DNA of 64,000 nucleotides from Lichtheimia corymbifera B2541 (Eukaryota > Mucoromycota > Mucoromycetes > Mucorales > Lichtheimiaceae): the NCBI GenBank assembly GCA_000697475.1, contig JNEU01000786.1:1-64000 (forward strand). The letters run 5' to 3'. This document shows, in pieces, positions 19,253 through 31,358 of this stretch. A program made the translations under genes and the position numbers. Numbering within the stretch: position 1 is the first letter of the stretch; each line of letters begins with the position of its first letter. The notes under the pieces are model-generated. The model saw only the letters and a list, made by a program, of their open reading frames with translations. It ran no database searches and was not told where the DNA came from.

Positions 19253-22247
19253 TTACCATGATTGAGTGATAAAAAGAATATACACTTGGGTCCTATATTC
19301 TGGAAACACCATCCCTGAAGCATTGGTTGTGGAGACATTGGCAGTAACGGTAATTTTGATTGTATTAAGTCCAGCATGTAATGGTATGCTCCTCCATGAG
19401 TGAGTATCCTTCCTTGTAGCCTCGGTTGAATCGAGCTTGGTGTTATCTTGAATGACTGTGATTGAAATACGCTTGGACTCATCTTGCAATGATTGCTGTA
19501 AAATAGGCGATATCTCGAGCACTTGAACACTTTGAGGGACAGTTACGCTGTGACCAACCATGTTGCCGACAAGAGTTGTTGCGTATGTCTCGTTCATTGA
19601 TCGAATGATAATCTCCTTCAGAGGGCGTACTAAGAAAAGTCAAACAGTCAGCATATGAAGACCTATGAATACAGTATACTGACCATTTCGTATATCAGTG
19701 GCGAATAATTCAAAGAATGATTGACTTGTATTAGACAAATGTCCATTTTGCTCGGCAGCCTGGATGGTAGAATCGAATGGGAGCGATCCTTGTGTTACTT
19801 CAGGTACGACAGCATTGGCAATATTGAAACCGTGAGTAGCAATGTGAGGTATGGTTGGTGTCGGATGAATGCCATGCATCATAGCGGGCATATTCATCAT
19901 TCCATATGAGTGCGGTGGTGGCGGTGGCGGTGGCATTGACGAGGTTTCCATAATAGCAGGTGCAGGTTCTGGAGCGGGAGTAGATTCATCTGATAAAGAC
20001 TTTGATTTGGATACTGATCGCTTCGTCCGACGCTTGTCTTCCATTTCATAAGGTCGACCCGCCAATGATAAATTCAACACATCACGTTCTTGCGTCAAGG
20101 GAATACCATCTCTTGATAATATTTTCTCCTTCATGCGATTGAGTAGACGCTAAATTCACGTTAGTATATAGGTCACTAACGATGAATATCGTTCAACATA
20201 CCAAAAGAAGTTTGGCATCACGGTAGACCCGAGAACCAGGTTCATTGTACTCCATAGCATTCTCAAACACCAATTCCATATCCTTGAACCAATCAGAGGG
20301 TGTCGAATATTGTCGACGCTTCATTTTGTCCTATTGTATGCTTTTAGGAACCCAATAATATAATTCACCGGAATAACTTACTTCGATCATAGAAAGAGAT
20401 CGTGGTTCTTCAATAACATTATAATAGTCTGGATATTCTTCCTGATCCGGGAGGTGTTCGAACATCTCGGAATATAGTCGACCACTAATTATCGAGAATG
20501 TGATCAGCTTTCATATCAGAATATATCATCTTTTGCCACTTACGCATTGCTGGTGTGTGTTTGGATGCTGTGAAAGAGCTCTTTGATGAATTGTATAGGG
20601 TCGAAATTACTGAGATCGACTTTTTCTGTAGGCTGCATTCGTTCATCATGCACTTCTTTGTCCGTTTTGGGTGGCCTGCCACGTCGCTTCTTATGGGTAT
20701 TGACGGCATCAAATTCTGAAGAACTCTCCATATTGCTTTGATCAACCTGGTCAGCCGTGTCGTGACTAGTGGACCTTTTTTGGGGAGATCGTACTTTAAT
20801 CTACAGATGCCATGCTTAGTAAATCGTATGCGGATCCAAAATGACATAATATTTACAGTATATGGGGCCTTCAAGATGCCTTCCCATCGAGGGTCATCCT
20901 TGTCGCTCACAAGATCATAAGGGATTTGACCATGGATATTCTTGGCTTCTCTGTTGGCACCGTATTTTTCCAGTAAAATTCGCACAAGTTTGTCGTTGTC
21001 TATGGATTAATAAAATGAGCACATATTCCTAAACGCCAAGGGCAGGATCACAAACCTCCAAATGCAGCCCATCCTAGCGGGGTTGCCGAATACCATGTGT
21101 CTTGTACCTCAATACCAGCACCGTGATCAAGAAGCGCTTGGGCCACTTTGGGCAATCCATAGTAGCAAGCTGCATGTAATGGGGACCATGAAAACTTGTC
21201 ATTGAACATCTCGACCTCCTTCAGCTGATTCAAGTTGAGAGTAGGATCATCATCAATTAGACCCAAGGCTTTCTTGGTATTCTTTGCAGTAATGGCTTCC
21301 ATCAGATCACTGAGATTGACTAGTTAATTTCATGCAATTAGTAAAGGATAGTGGAACAAAAGTATATAACTTACCTTTTTTCTTGGGATGTTTATCCACA
21401 GCTTTTAGTCTAATGGCCTTTACTTTAGGTTCGGTATGCGATTGCTGACGTTGCTGATCATCTGTTCCTCTCAAAGTGTTGCTGTGACTGAAGGCGCCAC
21501 CAGGAAGTTTAAGCACTGTCCTTAGTTTGGTCTCTGAAGGTGTCGAAGCTGTCGAAGTTGTTGCTCGCTTCTCTTTTTCCTTTCCAGGAGTCCAGGTCCT
21601 AACCAATTTCTTTTTTTTTGTATCTCTTGGTTAGCATCCAACATATGAACAATATCCATCCATTATACCTGTAGTTTGATAGCATCTTGGTAGACTTGGG
21701 ATTCCTTGATGTTGTATTTCTTGGCATTGGATACCATCAAGTCAATATCGGACTTGAGCTCAGCAACTGCTGTGTACTCTTGTTGATCGATCTTGGTCTG
21801 CTTGATTCGGTAAATCGTGTGCACGAACAATGAAATAGAATGAGATAATTACCTTTATCTTAGATAATGCAATAGGATGTTTGATCACTTGATAATAATC
21901 CGGATACTGGCGTTTGGATGGTAATTGTACGAAAAAGTCGCTCAAGAAATGTTCATCACTGCAAATCAATTAGTTCTATTATTCCAAATATAATCCTACC
22001 CAACTTACTCTTCTGGATCACGGCATTCCTTGATATAATTGTAAAGTTGTTGACATTCAGCTTGAACGCGTTCCTTATCCACAGATCCTCCTTCCGTTTC
22101 CGCTGGTGAAGCCTTTTAAACGGGGACATATCAATGTTCCGAACTATATCCTATACCATTCCCCTATACCTCTTTCTCTTTTCGTATCCGCTTGCGTTCT
22201 CTATAGTCCTTATCGACAGTGCTTTGTCTCTTTGGTCTACCCTCCAT
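19253..22247 (-). CDS. Bromodomain-ankyrin-AT-hook-bromodomain chromatin protein (RSC-like)
   Basis: Twelve exons from 22247 to 19253 give about 797 residues. Bromodomain 1 (about residues 30-140) contains LPSKRQYPDYYQVIKHPIAL. Two or three ankyrin repeats follow (about 225-335: SPLHAACYYGLPKVAQALLD, ATPLGWAAFGGDNDKLVRIL). Next is an AT-hook (KKRRGRPPK, about 385) and bromodomain 2 (about 415-515: LPDQEEYPDYYNVIEEPRSL). The C-terminal part has a proline-rich linker (MPPPPPPPHSYGMM) and a beta-rich tail with no domain I know. Tandem bromodomains recall Rsc1/2/4 of the RSC remodeller; the ankyrin insert is not in the yeast proteins. The exon 5 acceptor (21610) follows a run of nine A and is the weakest splice call. 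Confidence 0.85.
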
Positions 22248-22674
22248 GTTCAGCTTGAGCTATTGCTGTATATCGTAATGAATAAACGTGGTACATTGGC
22301 ACTGTTGCTAGTTCCATCTTTTGCTCACATTGAGACCGTTTATGCTGCTTGGTGTTGAGTCGACGTGGTTGTGGTGATGATTAGGAGTGATGTTCAGAGA
22401 CGAATTGAGCAGGGAGGAAAGCGTTGGGCTGAAAGGCGACTAACCGCGTGACTAACTATGCCAAAACGTCGCCAGTTGGCACTCAGCGAAATTCACTTAA
22501 GTCCCGACGTCGCCGAGTCTTGGTCAAAGCACAACAGCAGATCAATATTAAACAACCTACGTTTCCATGACAGATCACTAAAGCACTATAGTAATATGCT
22601 ATCCCGTGCCATTTATGATGATACCCACACATTAAGTTACTGTTTAAAGGGAATTTTATTCATCAATATAGTCT
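22248..22674. other. Intergenic region between CAP 3' end and bromodomain gene
   Basis: 427 bases holding the promoter of the bromodomain gene (minus strand) and the CAP polyadenylation region. No gene or repeat seen. Confidence 0.4.
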
Positions 22675-24473
22675 TTATCCAGCATGTTCAACAGAAACAG
22701 TTTGCAATTTGCCATTGACAATAGTCGTTTTCAGTTGCTCAGGGACCGGCATCTCCTTGTAATCCGTAACGTTCTCCTCAACCTCCTCGGGGACGAGTAT
22801 ATTGATGGCTGTGGATTTGGCAGAAAGGATTTCAACGCCTAAACAATCCTTGGAGAGATAAATTTGACCACTATCGCACTTGTCAACCACAACGGTGGGT
22901 GTAACATGGAAAATTTGCAATCCAAATGAGCGGCAGTTGACCAAATCAATTGTTGAGACCACTGAGTCCAGAGCAATTCCACATTTGGTGCATGAATCTA
23001 TCAAGAATATATATATATGAGCGCCAGCTATTCCATAATGCATCATATTCAACCCAAATGACATTATACATACCCATAGTAACCGCATTCACCTTGCCTT
23101 TGATACGAATAGTAGAGTTTTTACAACCAAAGACATAAACAGCTTGATTGATAGCAGTCTCCTCAATCACGATTTCATGGTTGTTTTCATGATTCTCCAC
23201 AACCCACTTGTTTGCCTCGAGTGTCGTCTTGGCAGGCTTCTTCAATACATACTTGTCAGGCTTGGTTGGTGTAGGTGGTCCACGTTTCTTAGGTTGCGAG
23301 GTCACTGTGCTGCCTGCCCGTAATGCTGGGTTCTTGTGTGTCATTTCACTCTTGTCGACTTTGCGTAAACCAGCAGTAACACTCTCACCCCGGTTAATCT
23401 CGGCAAACACCGCTGCAGCACCTGAAGGTTTGTCGCCTGCGGGTTGTTCATCATCAAATGTCATGGGTGGTGGAGGTGGTGGAGGTGGAGGTGGAGGACC
23501 ACCAGCTGCAGGGGGTTCTTGAGCTGGAGGAGCTGCAGGTGTAGATGTATTGTTCTTGTCGATAATTGCTTCTGCAGGTTCACCATGTGCGTTCCAAGTC
23601 AATCCAGTAGGATAGTTGGCCTTGACATACTGAGCTAGGGCTTCCAAGATAGCAGTGAAAGAGCGAGTCCACTCCACATGTTTAGCATCCCTATAGTATC
23701 AGGTTAATGAAGGGTCCCATTATAATCTAACCTTTCCACATACTTGTCCTTCCATTCCTTGACAACACGATTTGCATAAAACTGGGCTGCATCCTTCATT
23801 TCACGAATATAAGGCACAGGTGCGGGTTCCTAATTTAGGCTACGTAAGCATATTACTCGATAATTAAATAATGCACATTTATGAAACCTACCGCAGTGAA
23901 CCAGCCGAGAGCTGCCACACCTTCAGCAACCACACTCAAATGATTGAACAAAGGATCGCCACGATGCTGATCTTTGATGCTGACAATACCAGTCAAGGCC
24001 TTTTGGATGGGTTCAACAAGCTTCATAAAAGCGCTGGATGACATGTCAGGTTTCTTTGCCAGGCATGAGATTTGGATGATAGTTTTCTCGGCGTCAACAG
24101 CTTCAAGAGTCAAGGTTGCCTATACAACGTAGGTATCGGATCAGTCACCGTTGGTTACCCTTCCTTGTGGTCTCTATCTTACCTGCTCTGAAACAGGGCC
24201 ACCAATATCAGTGGAAAGAGCCAAGAACTTTTGTAATAAAGGCATAATCTCTTCGTCGTGTTTTTGTACTGATAAAGGAACCTGGCCGGTACCAGCAGCT
24301 GCTCCAGATGTTGCAGTAGGCGTTGGTGCAGATGGAGGGTGAGTGGGCATTGCGCCTGTAGAAGAAGCAGACACAGCCGAAGCCGAGGAGGCCGACATTG
24401 CCAAGTCTTCAAGACGAGTGGTTGCTACCTCCAGACGCTTGATGAGGTTCGCAAGGGAGTGGAATTCTGACAT
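22675..24473 (-). CDS. SRV2: Adenylyl cyclase-associated protein (CAP/Srv2)
   Basis: Five exons (24473-24183, 24119-23892, 23829-23732, 23690-23074, 22997-22675) give 518 residues. The N-terminal part has the coiled oligomerisation start (LANLIKRLEVATTRLEDL) and the helical folded domain (ALGWFTA, EWKDKYVERDAKHVEW). Then come a polyproline stretch of eleven Pro (about residue 290), a WH2-like segment (GLRKVDKSEMTHKNP) and the C-terminal beta-helix CARP domain (F-G-C-K-N-S-T and DSCTKCGIALDSV). CAP recycles actin monomers with cofilin and profilin and in yeast binds adenylyl cyclase. The Met at 24473 is chosen because it fits the family N-terminus. Confidence 0.95.
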
Positions 24474-25212
24474 GATGAGGGATAGAGAGAGCAACCAACT
24501 GCCGAATGGGCTGTATAAACCTTGTATCTTGTCTCCGCTCGGACATTGGGAGTAGCGTAGCTTATAGGCATTTGTCCAACATTCCATAATACAAACGCGC
24601 TTCCAAATTGGCTAGGATGCTCTTGACAAGTATTGGGAGTAATTATCATAGAGGATGTGTCAAGTTTGAGGGATGTAAACTTGAATAAAGAAGCATCTGG
24701 CAGAAGTTTAGCATAAGCTACAACATCAACGGGATAACCAAATCATCTGAATCGACTGAAGCAATCTTCTCTGTGCCAAAAACTGTAGTTTTTATGCTCA
24801 TCCATCATTGTATTTTCAAAATCTCATACTGTAGACCGTCATACGACAATATCTCTACTGTTATCAATGATAACCAAGTTTCCAGTGTTGTCTACCTCCC
24901 GAATGACATGTTATTAAGACTAGGCGTTATCGCATGGCTCATCTTTGCTGGATTAACCTTCCTTCCAGTAACGGTCACCACCGCTATCCAAAGGCATTAC
25001 ATCTTTTGACTAGAGACGCTTCGGTTGACTTTGTGATATATCAACTTTATAGGATAGAAAATATCATTTTTTATTATATGACTTGGCTATGGTAAAGATG
25101 AAGGACTAAACAATAAAGACATTGGAATTGCATTAGCAACCTGGCACAAAAAGGACTATAAATACTACACACGAGGATAATTTCTTCCCAGTCCGCAAAG
25201 CTCTTTCCCTCA
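24474..25212. promoter_or_regulatory. Divergent region CAP / MFAP1
   Basis: 739 bases between two divergent starts. ACTATAAATACTAC near 25156 is a good TATA candidate for MFAP1, about 55 bases before its ATG. A 78-codon plus-strand ORF at 24773-25009 has a hydrophobic end but no family features and is not called. Confidence 0.4.
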
Positions 25213-26654
25213 ATGTCGTTCCGTCCTCGTAATCAGCCACGACCCACACAACAAGCCAAGCGATACCGTGCAGGCCACGTTCCAGAAAACTATGTCGACG
25301 AACTTTCTGAAAGTGAAGAGGAGGAAGAGGAACAACTGCATCTACAACAACAGCAGCAGCAACAGCAGGAACGATCAGAAAAACACCATGGTCAATTGCA
25401 GTTCGCACAAAAGGAAGTCGTCACTGGACTCAAGCAAATCGAGATCTCTGAGCAAGATGCAGCATCCGATCGGCGATTACGGCGATTACGGCAAGCACAA
25501 CAAGCTGAAGCTGTAGAAAAGGATGACGCTGGTCGACGGAGGCGACGACGTTTTACAGACGAACAAGAGCCAGCACAAGAGGAAGGAGAGGATGAGGAAG
25601 AACAGCGAAGATTGCGTATCAAACAAAAGGCATTGGAGCAACAACAACTGCAGGAAGCCATTGAACGACAAGCTGAACAAGAAGAAGAAGAGGAATCTGA
25701 AGAGGAATCCGAGGAAGAAGAGGTGATATATTCATTGTTGGGATAACTGATCTATATGCTGATTGATATATGTGGATATAGAGTTCAAGCGAGTATGAAA
25801 CGGATAGTAGTGAAGAGAATGGTTTACAAAGTCTACCCAAGCCAATGTTTATACCAAAGTAATTTAATTGACTTGGTTCTATAAGAGCGAAAATATTCAC
25901 TTTAATGATAATAGGGCCCATCGTGAAACGATTATGGCTGAAGAAGAACGACAGCGAAAGGAGGAGGAAATGGAGAAACAATACGAGGAAGAGTTGGAGG
26001 CTCGCAAAAAGCAATCGCATGCCATGTTGGCTGATGAGCTCAAGCGTGAAAAAGAGGAGGCCATGGAAAAGGAACTTGCTGAACAAGACAACACTGTGGA
26101 TGATACTGATTACAATGATCAAGCCGAATTTGATGCATGGAAAGTGCGTGAACTCAAACGTATCAAACGTGATCGGGAGGAGCGTATTGCGTAAGTTGAA
26201 TGAGCATGATGTTATATCTTTTTAATTTACACTATTTTCTAGTCGTGAACGTGAGCAAGAAGAAATTGAACGTCTACGCGAATTACCCGAGGATGTGCGA
26301 CATCGGTTGGCTATGGAAGAAGCAGAAAAGACACGACAAAAGGACCGTGGTCAGCATACGTTTATGCAAAAGTATTACCATCGTGGTGCATTCTATCAAG
26401 ATGACAAGGAGGAGGTGTTTAAACGTGATTATTCGGCTCCCACCATCGACGAAGTTCGCAAAAAGGAATTATTGCCCAAGGTTATGCAAGTCAAGAATTT
26501 TGGTTTGGCTGGACGCACCAAATGGACCCACTTGGTTAATGAAGATACCTCCAGCAAAGATGATTTATGGCAACAAGGCGCTTCTTTACTCAACAAAAAG
26601 CGACGAGGGGGAGATGATGGTGAAAGTTCATACAAGCGATCAAAAAGGCATTAA
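25213..26654 (+). CDS. MFAP1: MFAP1 family spliceosomal protein
   Basis: Four exons (25213-25722, 25782-25858, 25915-26190, 26243-26654) give 424 residues, close to the usual length. The protein is highly charged, with Glu-rich coiled segments. It has the diagnostic C-terminal block with [34 protein letters not shown] and DLWQQG. MFAP1 is a component of the spliceosomal B complex (Spp381 in yeast) and works in the nucleus. The Gln-rich tract near residue 45 and the acidic runs are low complexity. It converges on the sugar transporter gene with 282 bases between them. Confidence 0.93.
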
Positions 26655-26936
26655 AACATCTATATTTTTTTTGGATTGTCTATACAAGCATCATTTCGGT
26701 TTATTACTTGCAAGGAGCAAAGAAGCAATGATGATAACAAAAGTCGAGAATGCAAATGTTGCGTAAGGAAAGGGAGAAGGTTTGAGGAGAGAGAGTTGGG
26801 TCAGGAGAACAAAACGAGGGTATGCGGGTTGACGGCAAAATGAAAATACAGACTAGTAATTATGTAAAATGATGTTTGAGGGATGGGTTGGGGGTGGAAC
26901 GAAATGAACACAAAGAGACAGAGAGAAAGACATTAT

Positions 26937-28292
26937 CTACAAGCCATAAAGATAAGTGGCGTAGATGACCAGAGCAGCACCAAGTACAAATGTAAACGTA
27001 ATACTGAATCCAAAGAGCCAAACACTCATAAGACTGGAGAGAATGATGCTGATACTAGTAGCAAAGCCCTTGAGAATAGAATCTATAGAAAAATATATCA
27101 ATTACCCTGTTTCCTTGATCCCCATCCATATACTTTTACATACCTGCATATTTGACTACCAGAGCAACAATCAAACCACCAAAGGCTTGGATACCAATCA
27201 CACACCAAGTAAGGGGAGTATAATTGACAAAGAATCCCTTTTCGGCAATAGTGGTACCATCCTGCAAAAGCACCACAAAGACCATACCAACGAGAATAGA
27301 AAAGAAAGACATTTGAACATTGCGGATCCATAGTGCAGCTGCCTCAGGGCTGATCTCGTCGTCATGGTGATGGTGATGGTCGTCGTCGTCATCATCCTCT
27401 GAAGGAACATTCACTTTGCCTTCAATATCCTGCATTTGTTGTTGATCTGGTTGCTGTTTGGCAGGTGCCTTCAAGATCTTTTCAAAGTAGACACCGGCAA
27501 GACCTGAGAGTAAGCATGCCATCAAGACGGCAAAGAAGCCTTGTGCATTCGACTGATTGCCCAGGCTACCATCGTCTGATTCCTCGATAGAGTTAGTTTG
27601 TAAATCACTGCTGGAGAACCACGCCATGATGTAGGAAGAAGTGTCCTTGGGTAAAACAACAAGAGCGATACCAGCCGTAAGCAAAGCGAGAGAGATCCAT
27701 TTAAGACGTGAAAGAGGTTTGCGCAAGAGAACGACGCTGAAAAAGGCGGTTGTCAAGATCTTGAGTTGATAAGTTACTTGAAAGGTGGCCGCATCGAGGT
27801 TGGTAGCTGCTACATATTGCAAGTTATTCTGATATAAAGGTTAGCTTGTGCTTGGCGCAATCATGGATTCAATTCCGACTTGTCTTCCGAGACACTACAG
27901 CCTACCTGGATCAAATAAAGAATAGCGGGAAATGCCAATTTACTGCATTCTCGCCACTTGACGACCATTTCTCTGTGCAAGAAAGAGCCCAGTCTAGCCA
28001 TCGACCGACGACGAGGGATATTGTACAACACTGCAAGACATGCCAGCGTCTTTGTAACTTCGCTCATAATCACTGCCGTGGACGCAAGATAACGTTGATC
28101 CTCTGGAACACTTGCTCGCGTATAACGCATAACCAGAATCAAGGCACTGTTTTGCACCACCAAGATGAGTAGTGACAGGTATTTCAATGGTATTCCAAAC
28201 AGTAATGCTGTTGCAGCTAAAAGTGAAAGTAGGGATGGATCAGAAAAAACAACTGCTCAGCTCATTCGTAGTCGTAGTAACCATTTACCCAT
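26937..28292 (-). CDS. Golgi nucleotide-sugar transporter, SLC35A family
   Basis: Four coding exons (28292-28289, 28216-27906, 27828-27144, 27082-26937) give 381 residues with about ten membrane helices. Family signatures are [46 protein letters not shown] (read in parts) and [15 protein letters not shown]35A members move UDP-galactose, UDP-GlcNAc or CMP-sialic acid into the Golgi in exchange for UMP/CMP; a fungus most likely uses UDP-Gal or UDP-GlcNAc. The first coding exon is four bases, ATGG, joined to CTGCAACAG. A cytosolic or lumenal loop contains six Asp, five His, two Asp, which could bind metal or be a slippage product of GAT/CAT repeats. Confidence 0.9.
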
Positions 28293-28916
28293 CTGGCGTG
28301 TATGTAATGAGTGAGTTGAATATGGAAATAAAAAGTGTAAGAGAGAGAAAGAGAAGAAGAAAAACAGGCTTTTCGAGTGAAGATGATATATAAAAAGAAG
28401 TAGTCGGAGAGCAACACAAAAGGCGCCCCGAAACAAAGGGTGGGTCAGTGGAGTGAGTGGGTGTATGCGTGTGTGTATTATTAGGCGGCTCGGCTTAGAG
28501 TTCTTCTAAAAATGACATTTCTATCAACCATGCACTTGGATGCTGAGCCACGGTTTGTTTCTTTTTCTTTTCTTATCATCATTCGTGGCGCGATCAAAGA
28601 ATATCGGGCAATACGAAAACGATCCCATTTTTTTTTTCGTGTGCCTGCATCGCGAGGCTGGTGTGTGTGCGCTATGTTGTTGGGTATGTGTCGTAATGTA
28701 CCGAAAAGGTTTAAACTCACACACCACACACACTCTTTTGTGTTACCGTTGCCATAATAGGAATCCACCGCCCTCCTTTGTTTTTTGTAACACAACCACC
28801 CACACCCATCATCATCATCATCATCCATAGAAAAACAACCCATGATAGATAGATATTCGAGTGAGATATACATATATACACATGTCATTTTTATGCTCTT
28901 CTATAAACTTTATCTT
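28293..28916. other. Intergenic region between PRPP synthetase and sugar transporter
   Basis: 624 bases with purine-rich, T-rich and simple-repeat stretches (GTGTGTGTG near 28470, CATCATCAT near 28815). It should hold the transporter promoter. No gene seen. Confidence 0.4.
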
Positions 28917-30096
28917 CTAAAAGTACTCTTGGTGTGCGTCAAGAAGCATGGATACTGACTCGCCGAAATGAATACGTCGAATAGCTTCAGCAAACATGGG
29001 CGCCACATCGTACATTTTAATCTTGGAACATTGCTGTCGGCTAAGATGTTGTGGAATAGTGTTGCTAACAATGACTTGATCCAATTCGCTGTTTTCGATA
29101 TTCTGAACTGCGTTGCCCGAGAGAATGGCATGGCAAACGAGTGCGTAGATTTTGACGGCGCCATTTTCACGTAGCATCCGGGCTGCCCGAGTAATTGTGT
29201 AACTCGTGTCGCAAATGTCATCGATGAGAATGCATACTTTGCCTCGTACATCGCCCACCAACATCAATTCACGCTTCGTGGGTGTCAAACGTCGTTCCTT
29301 GTGAATTAATGCAAAATCCATTTGTAACATTTCAGCAATTGCAGTCGCTCTAATGATATTCCGATGAGTATTTATCATCCATTTACTGTCTACTACTATT
29401 ATTGACATACCGTTTAGCGCCACCTGCATCTGGGGATACAATGACTGCGTTTTCATATTGTGGGATACAATGACGGATGTACTTGATGAGTAAGGGTCGA
29501 CTGAGTAAATTGTCAACTGGACAATCAAAGAATCCTTGGAATTGAGCATCGTGCATCTCCATGGTGACGATATGGTCTGCGCCAGAGCATGTCAACAGGT
29601 TGGCCACCAATGTTCCAGGTTGTGCGACCCATTGCCGATAATCCGATCCATTTCTACCACCACCACTGGCAGCCATTGACAGCTTTTGTCTCAATAATTT
29701 GCTCACATCATCTGTAGATGGCTCAACCACCGAAGATGTCTTGGGTGTTGCTGGTGGTAACCGTTCCAATGGCGCTCCAGAGCTGGGTCGAAATGGAACA
29801 TCCGCTTGTCGAGAGTATGGGAAATATGGCAACACAGCTGTAATACGCTTGGCTGACGCAATCTTGCAGGCGTTAATCATGATGAGCAACTCGAACACGG
29901 CATCATTGACACTGCTGCATCCCGATTGAATAATATAAACGTCTTGTCCGCGTACTGATTCCTTCATTTCAACACTGGTTTCCTTGTTGCTAAACTTGGA
30001 AAGCTTGGCTTGACCGGGGGCAATGCCTAGTCGAGAGCATATAGCAGCTGTCAATTCGGGGTGCGATGAGCCTCCAACAACGACCAGATTCCGCAT
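28917..30096 (-). CDS. Ribose-phosphate pyrophosphokinase, insert-bearing (Prs1/Prs5-like)
   Basis: Two exons (30096-29411, 29349-28917) give 372 residues. The fold is clear: GGSSHPEL, KFSNKETSVEMKESVRGQDVYI, LLIMINACKIASAKRITAVLPYFPYSRQ, NTIPQ and AEAIRRIHFGESVS. PRPP synthetase makes PRPP from ribose 5-phosphate and ATP. The catalytic flexible loop after YSRQ is replaced by an insert of about 55 residues rich in Pro, Ser and Gly, and the PRPP-binding loop reads DDICDTSYT where DDxxDTxGT is usual. Yeast Prs1 and Prs5 have inserts in comparable places and act only with partner subunits, so this may be a non-catalytic or hetero-oligomeric subunit. Confidence 0.88.
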
Positions 30097-30845
30097 TGTG
30101 GGAAGAGTGAAAGCGAGTGTGTGTGGGGTGAGGGAAACGGTTGAAAGAGAAGAGGAAAAAGAAAGATGTCACTGCAGTAGCTTGTTGCCCCATACCGCAA
30201 TCCCCGCAATATTACTATTCATATCACGTCATTGCATTCCAATACATACCTTGTGTTTAATTGATTTACTGTTTGTTCCAATGTTATAAAGTCTAATGAA
30301 CGTGGCAGGAGGGCAAGCGGTGTGTACATGTCTTTTCTGTCAAGAATACACCCCATGATAATGCCAACGACCTATTGAAAAAAGTTGACAGCTTTGGCAA
30401 AGTCAACCTTTGCTGCTACTACAACAAAGACCCTACCCAATGAAGCCGTTATATACCGAGAATATTCACGGTTGTGTATCATGCGTATTGACTATGAAGA
30501 TGCAGACGACTTCTCCTTTTGAAATCTCCACGATAGCATTGACAGTATCCACATCTTTGTCTCTTGACATCCAATCATATTCGATCATCAATGTCGGCCG
30601 TGGAAAAAGTTGCGTCATTGAGGCACCGGCAATTGCTATTTTTGTTTTTGTTCATGCTTGCCTCAACTCACACTACAAACCAGCAGATAGTTACACGCAT
30701 GTTCCCATTATCCCAATCCAATTGTAATGACTAAGTAGTATAATACGCCATTTTTCAACTGATTCAATATGCTGCGTATAATCGCCCATTCATCCTCTCT
30801 GTGTGGTATATGTACTTTTACAATTTATTCCTGTGATATATATCT
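30097..30845. other. Intergenic region between SCP2 gene and PRPP synthetase
   Basis: 749 bases. Purine-rich sequence lies directly upstream of the PRPP synthetase start. A 105-codon plus-strand ORF (30410-30727) has no family features or good codon pattern. Nothing else recognised. Confidence 0.4.
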
Positions 30846-31358
30846 TTACAACTTGGCTTTGGGGTTGATGCTCTTGAATACATTGTCAAGCTTCATGGCC
30901 AGCATGATTTGACCCTTCACCTTGAGCTTGCCACTCATGTATGCCTTTTGACCTATTTCAAAAATTGTCAGCGACTACATGCCGCCTTTTGCGATCCTCC
31001 GGTCTAAAATTGCTTACCATTAAGCTTGCCAGTAGCGAGTTGGACAAAGTCATCATCCTTGAGAGAGAGGATGGCGTCAGCCTTGACAGCACCCTTGCCA
31101 CGGGTAACCTTGCCTTCCTTCTTGACATCAATAGTAAAGGTCTCCTCCTTGCCTTCGGAGTTCTTGATGACGAACTGGAAGACACCATTGACCTATATCA
31201 CATTGATGAATGACGTGTGCATGTAGCCTATGGATTAATCACTATATTACCTGCTTGATGAGCTTGGCACGCTCTTCAGCACTGTAGCCATCAAAGACCT
31301 TGTTCAATTCAGCAATAAGCTCGGAGCTCTTGAAGCCAGGGACAACGATATCAGACAT
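30846..31358 (-). CDS. SCP2-domain sterol carrier protein, peroxisomal
   Basis: Three exons (31358-31251, 31192-31018, 30952-30846) give 129 residues, a stand-alone SCP2 domain. Recognisable parts are [73 protein letters not shown] and MLAMKLDNVF. SCP2 proteins bind lipids and acyl-CoA. The C-terminus ends PKAKL; AKL fits the type 1 peroxisomal targeting signal, so a peroxisomal role in fatty acid oxidation is likely. Confidence 0.92.

Noticed and set aside
21610..21668. Frameshift in the A9 run of the bromodomain gene
   Set aside because: Using the AG directly after the A run as acceptor keeps the frame without any indel, although that acceptor lacks a pyrimidine tract.
24474..24587. N-terminal extension of CAP to 24587
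   Set aside because: The extra residues do not fit the CAP N-terminus, which normally begins a few residues before the coiled segment.
24773..25009. 78-codon plus-strand ORF with hydrophobic C-terminus
   Set aside because: No family pattern, no splice or promoter support, and it lies in a divergent promoter region.
30410..30727. 105-codon plus-strand ORF upstream of PRPP synthetase
   Set aside because: No signal peptide, domain or codon pattern; probably chance.
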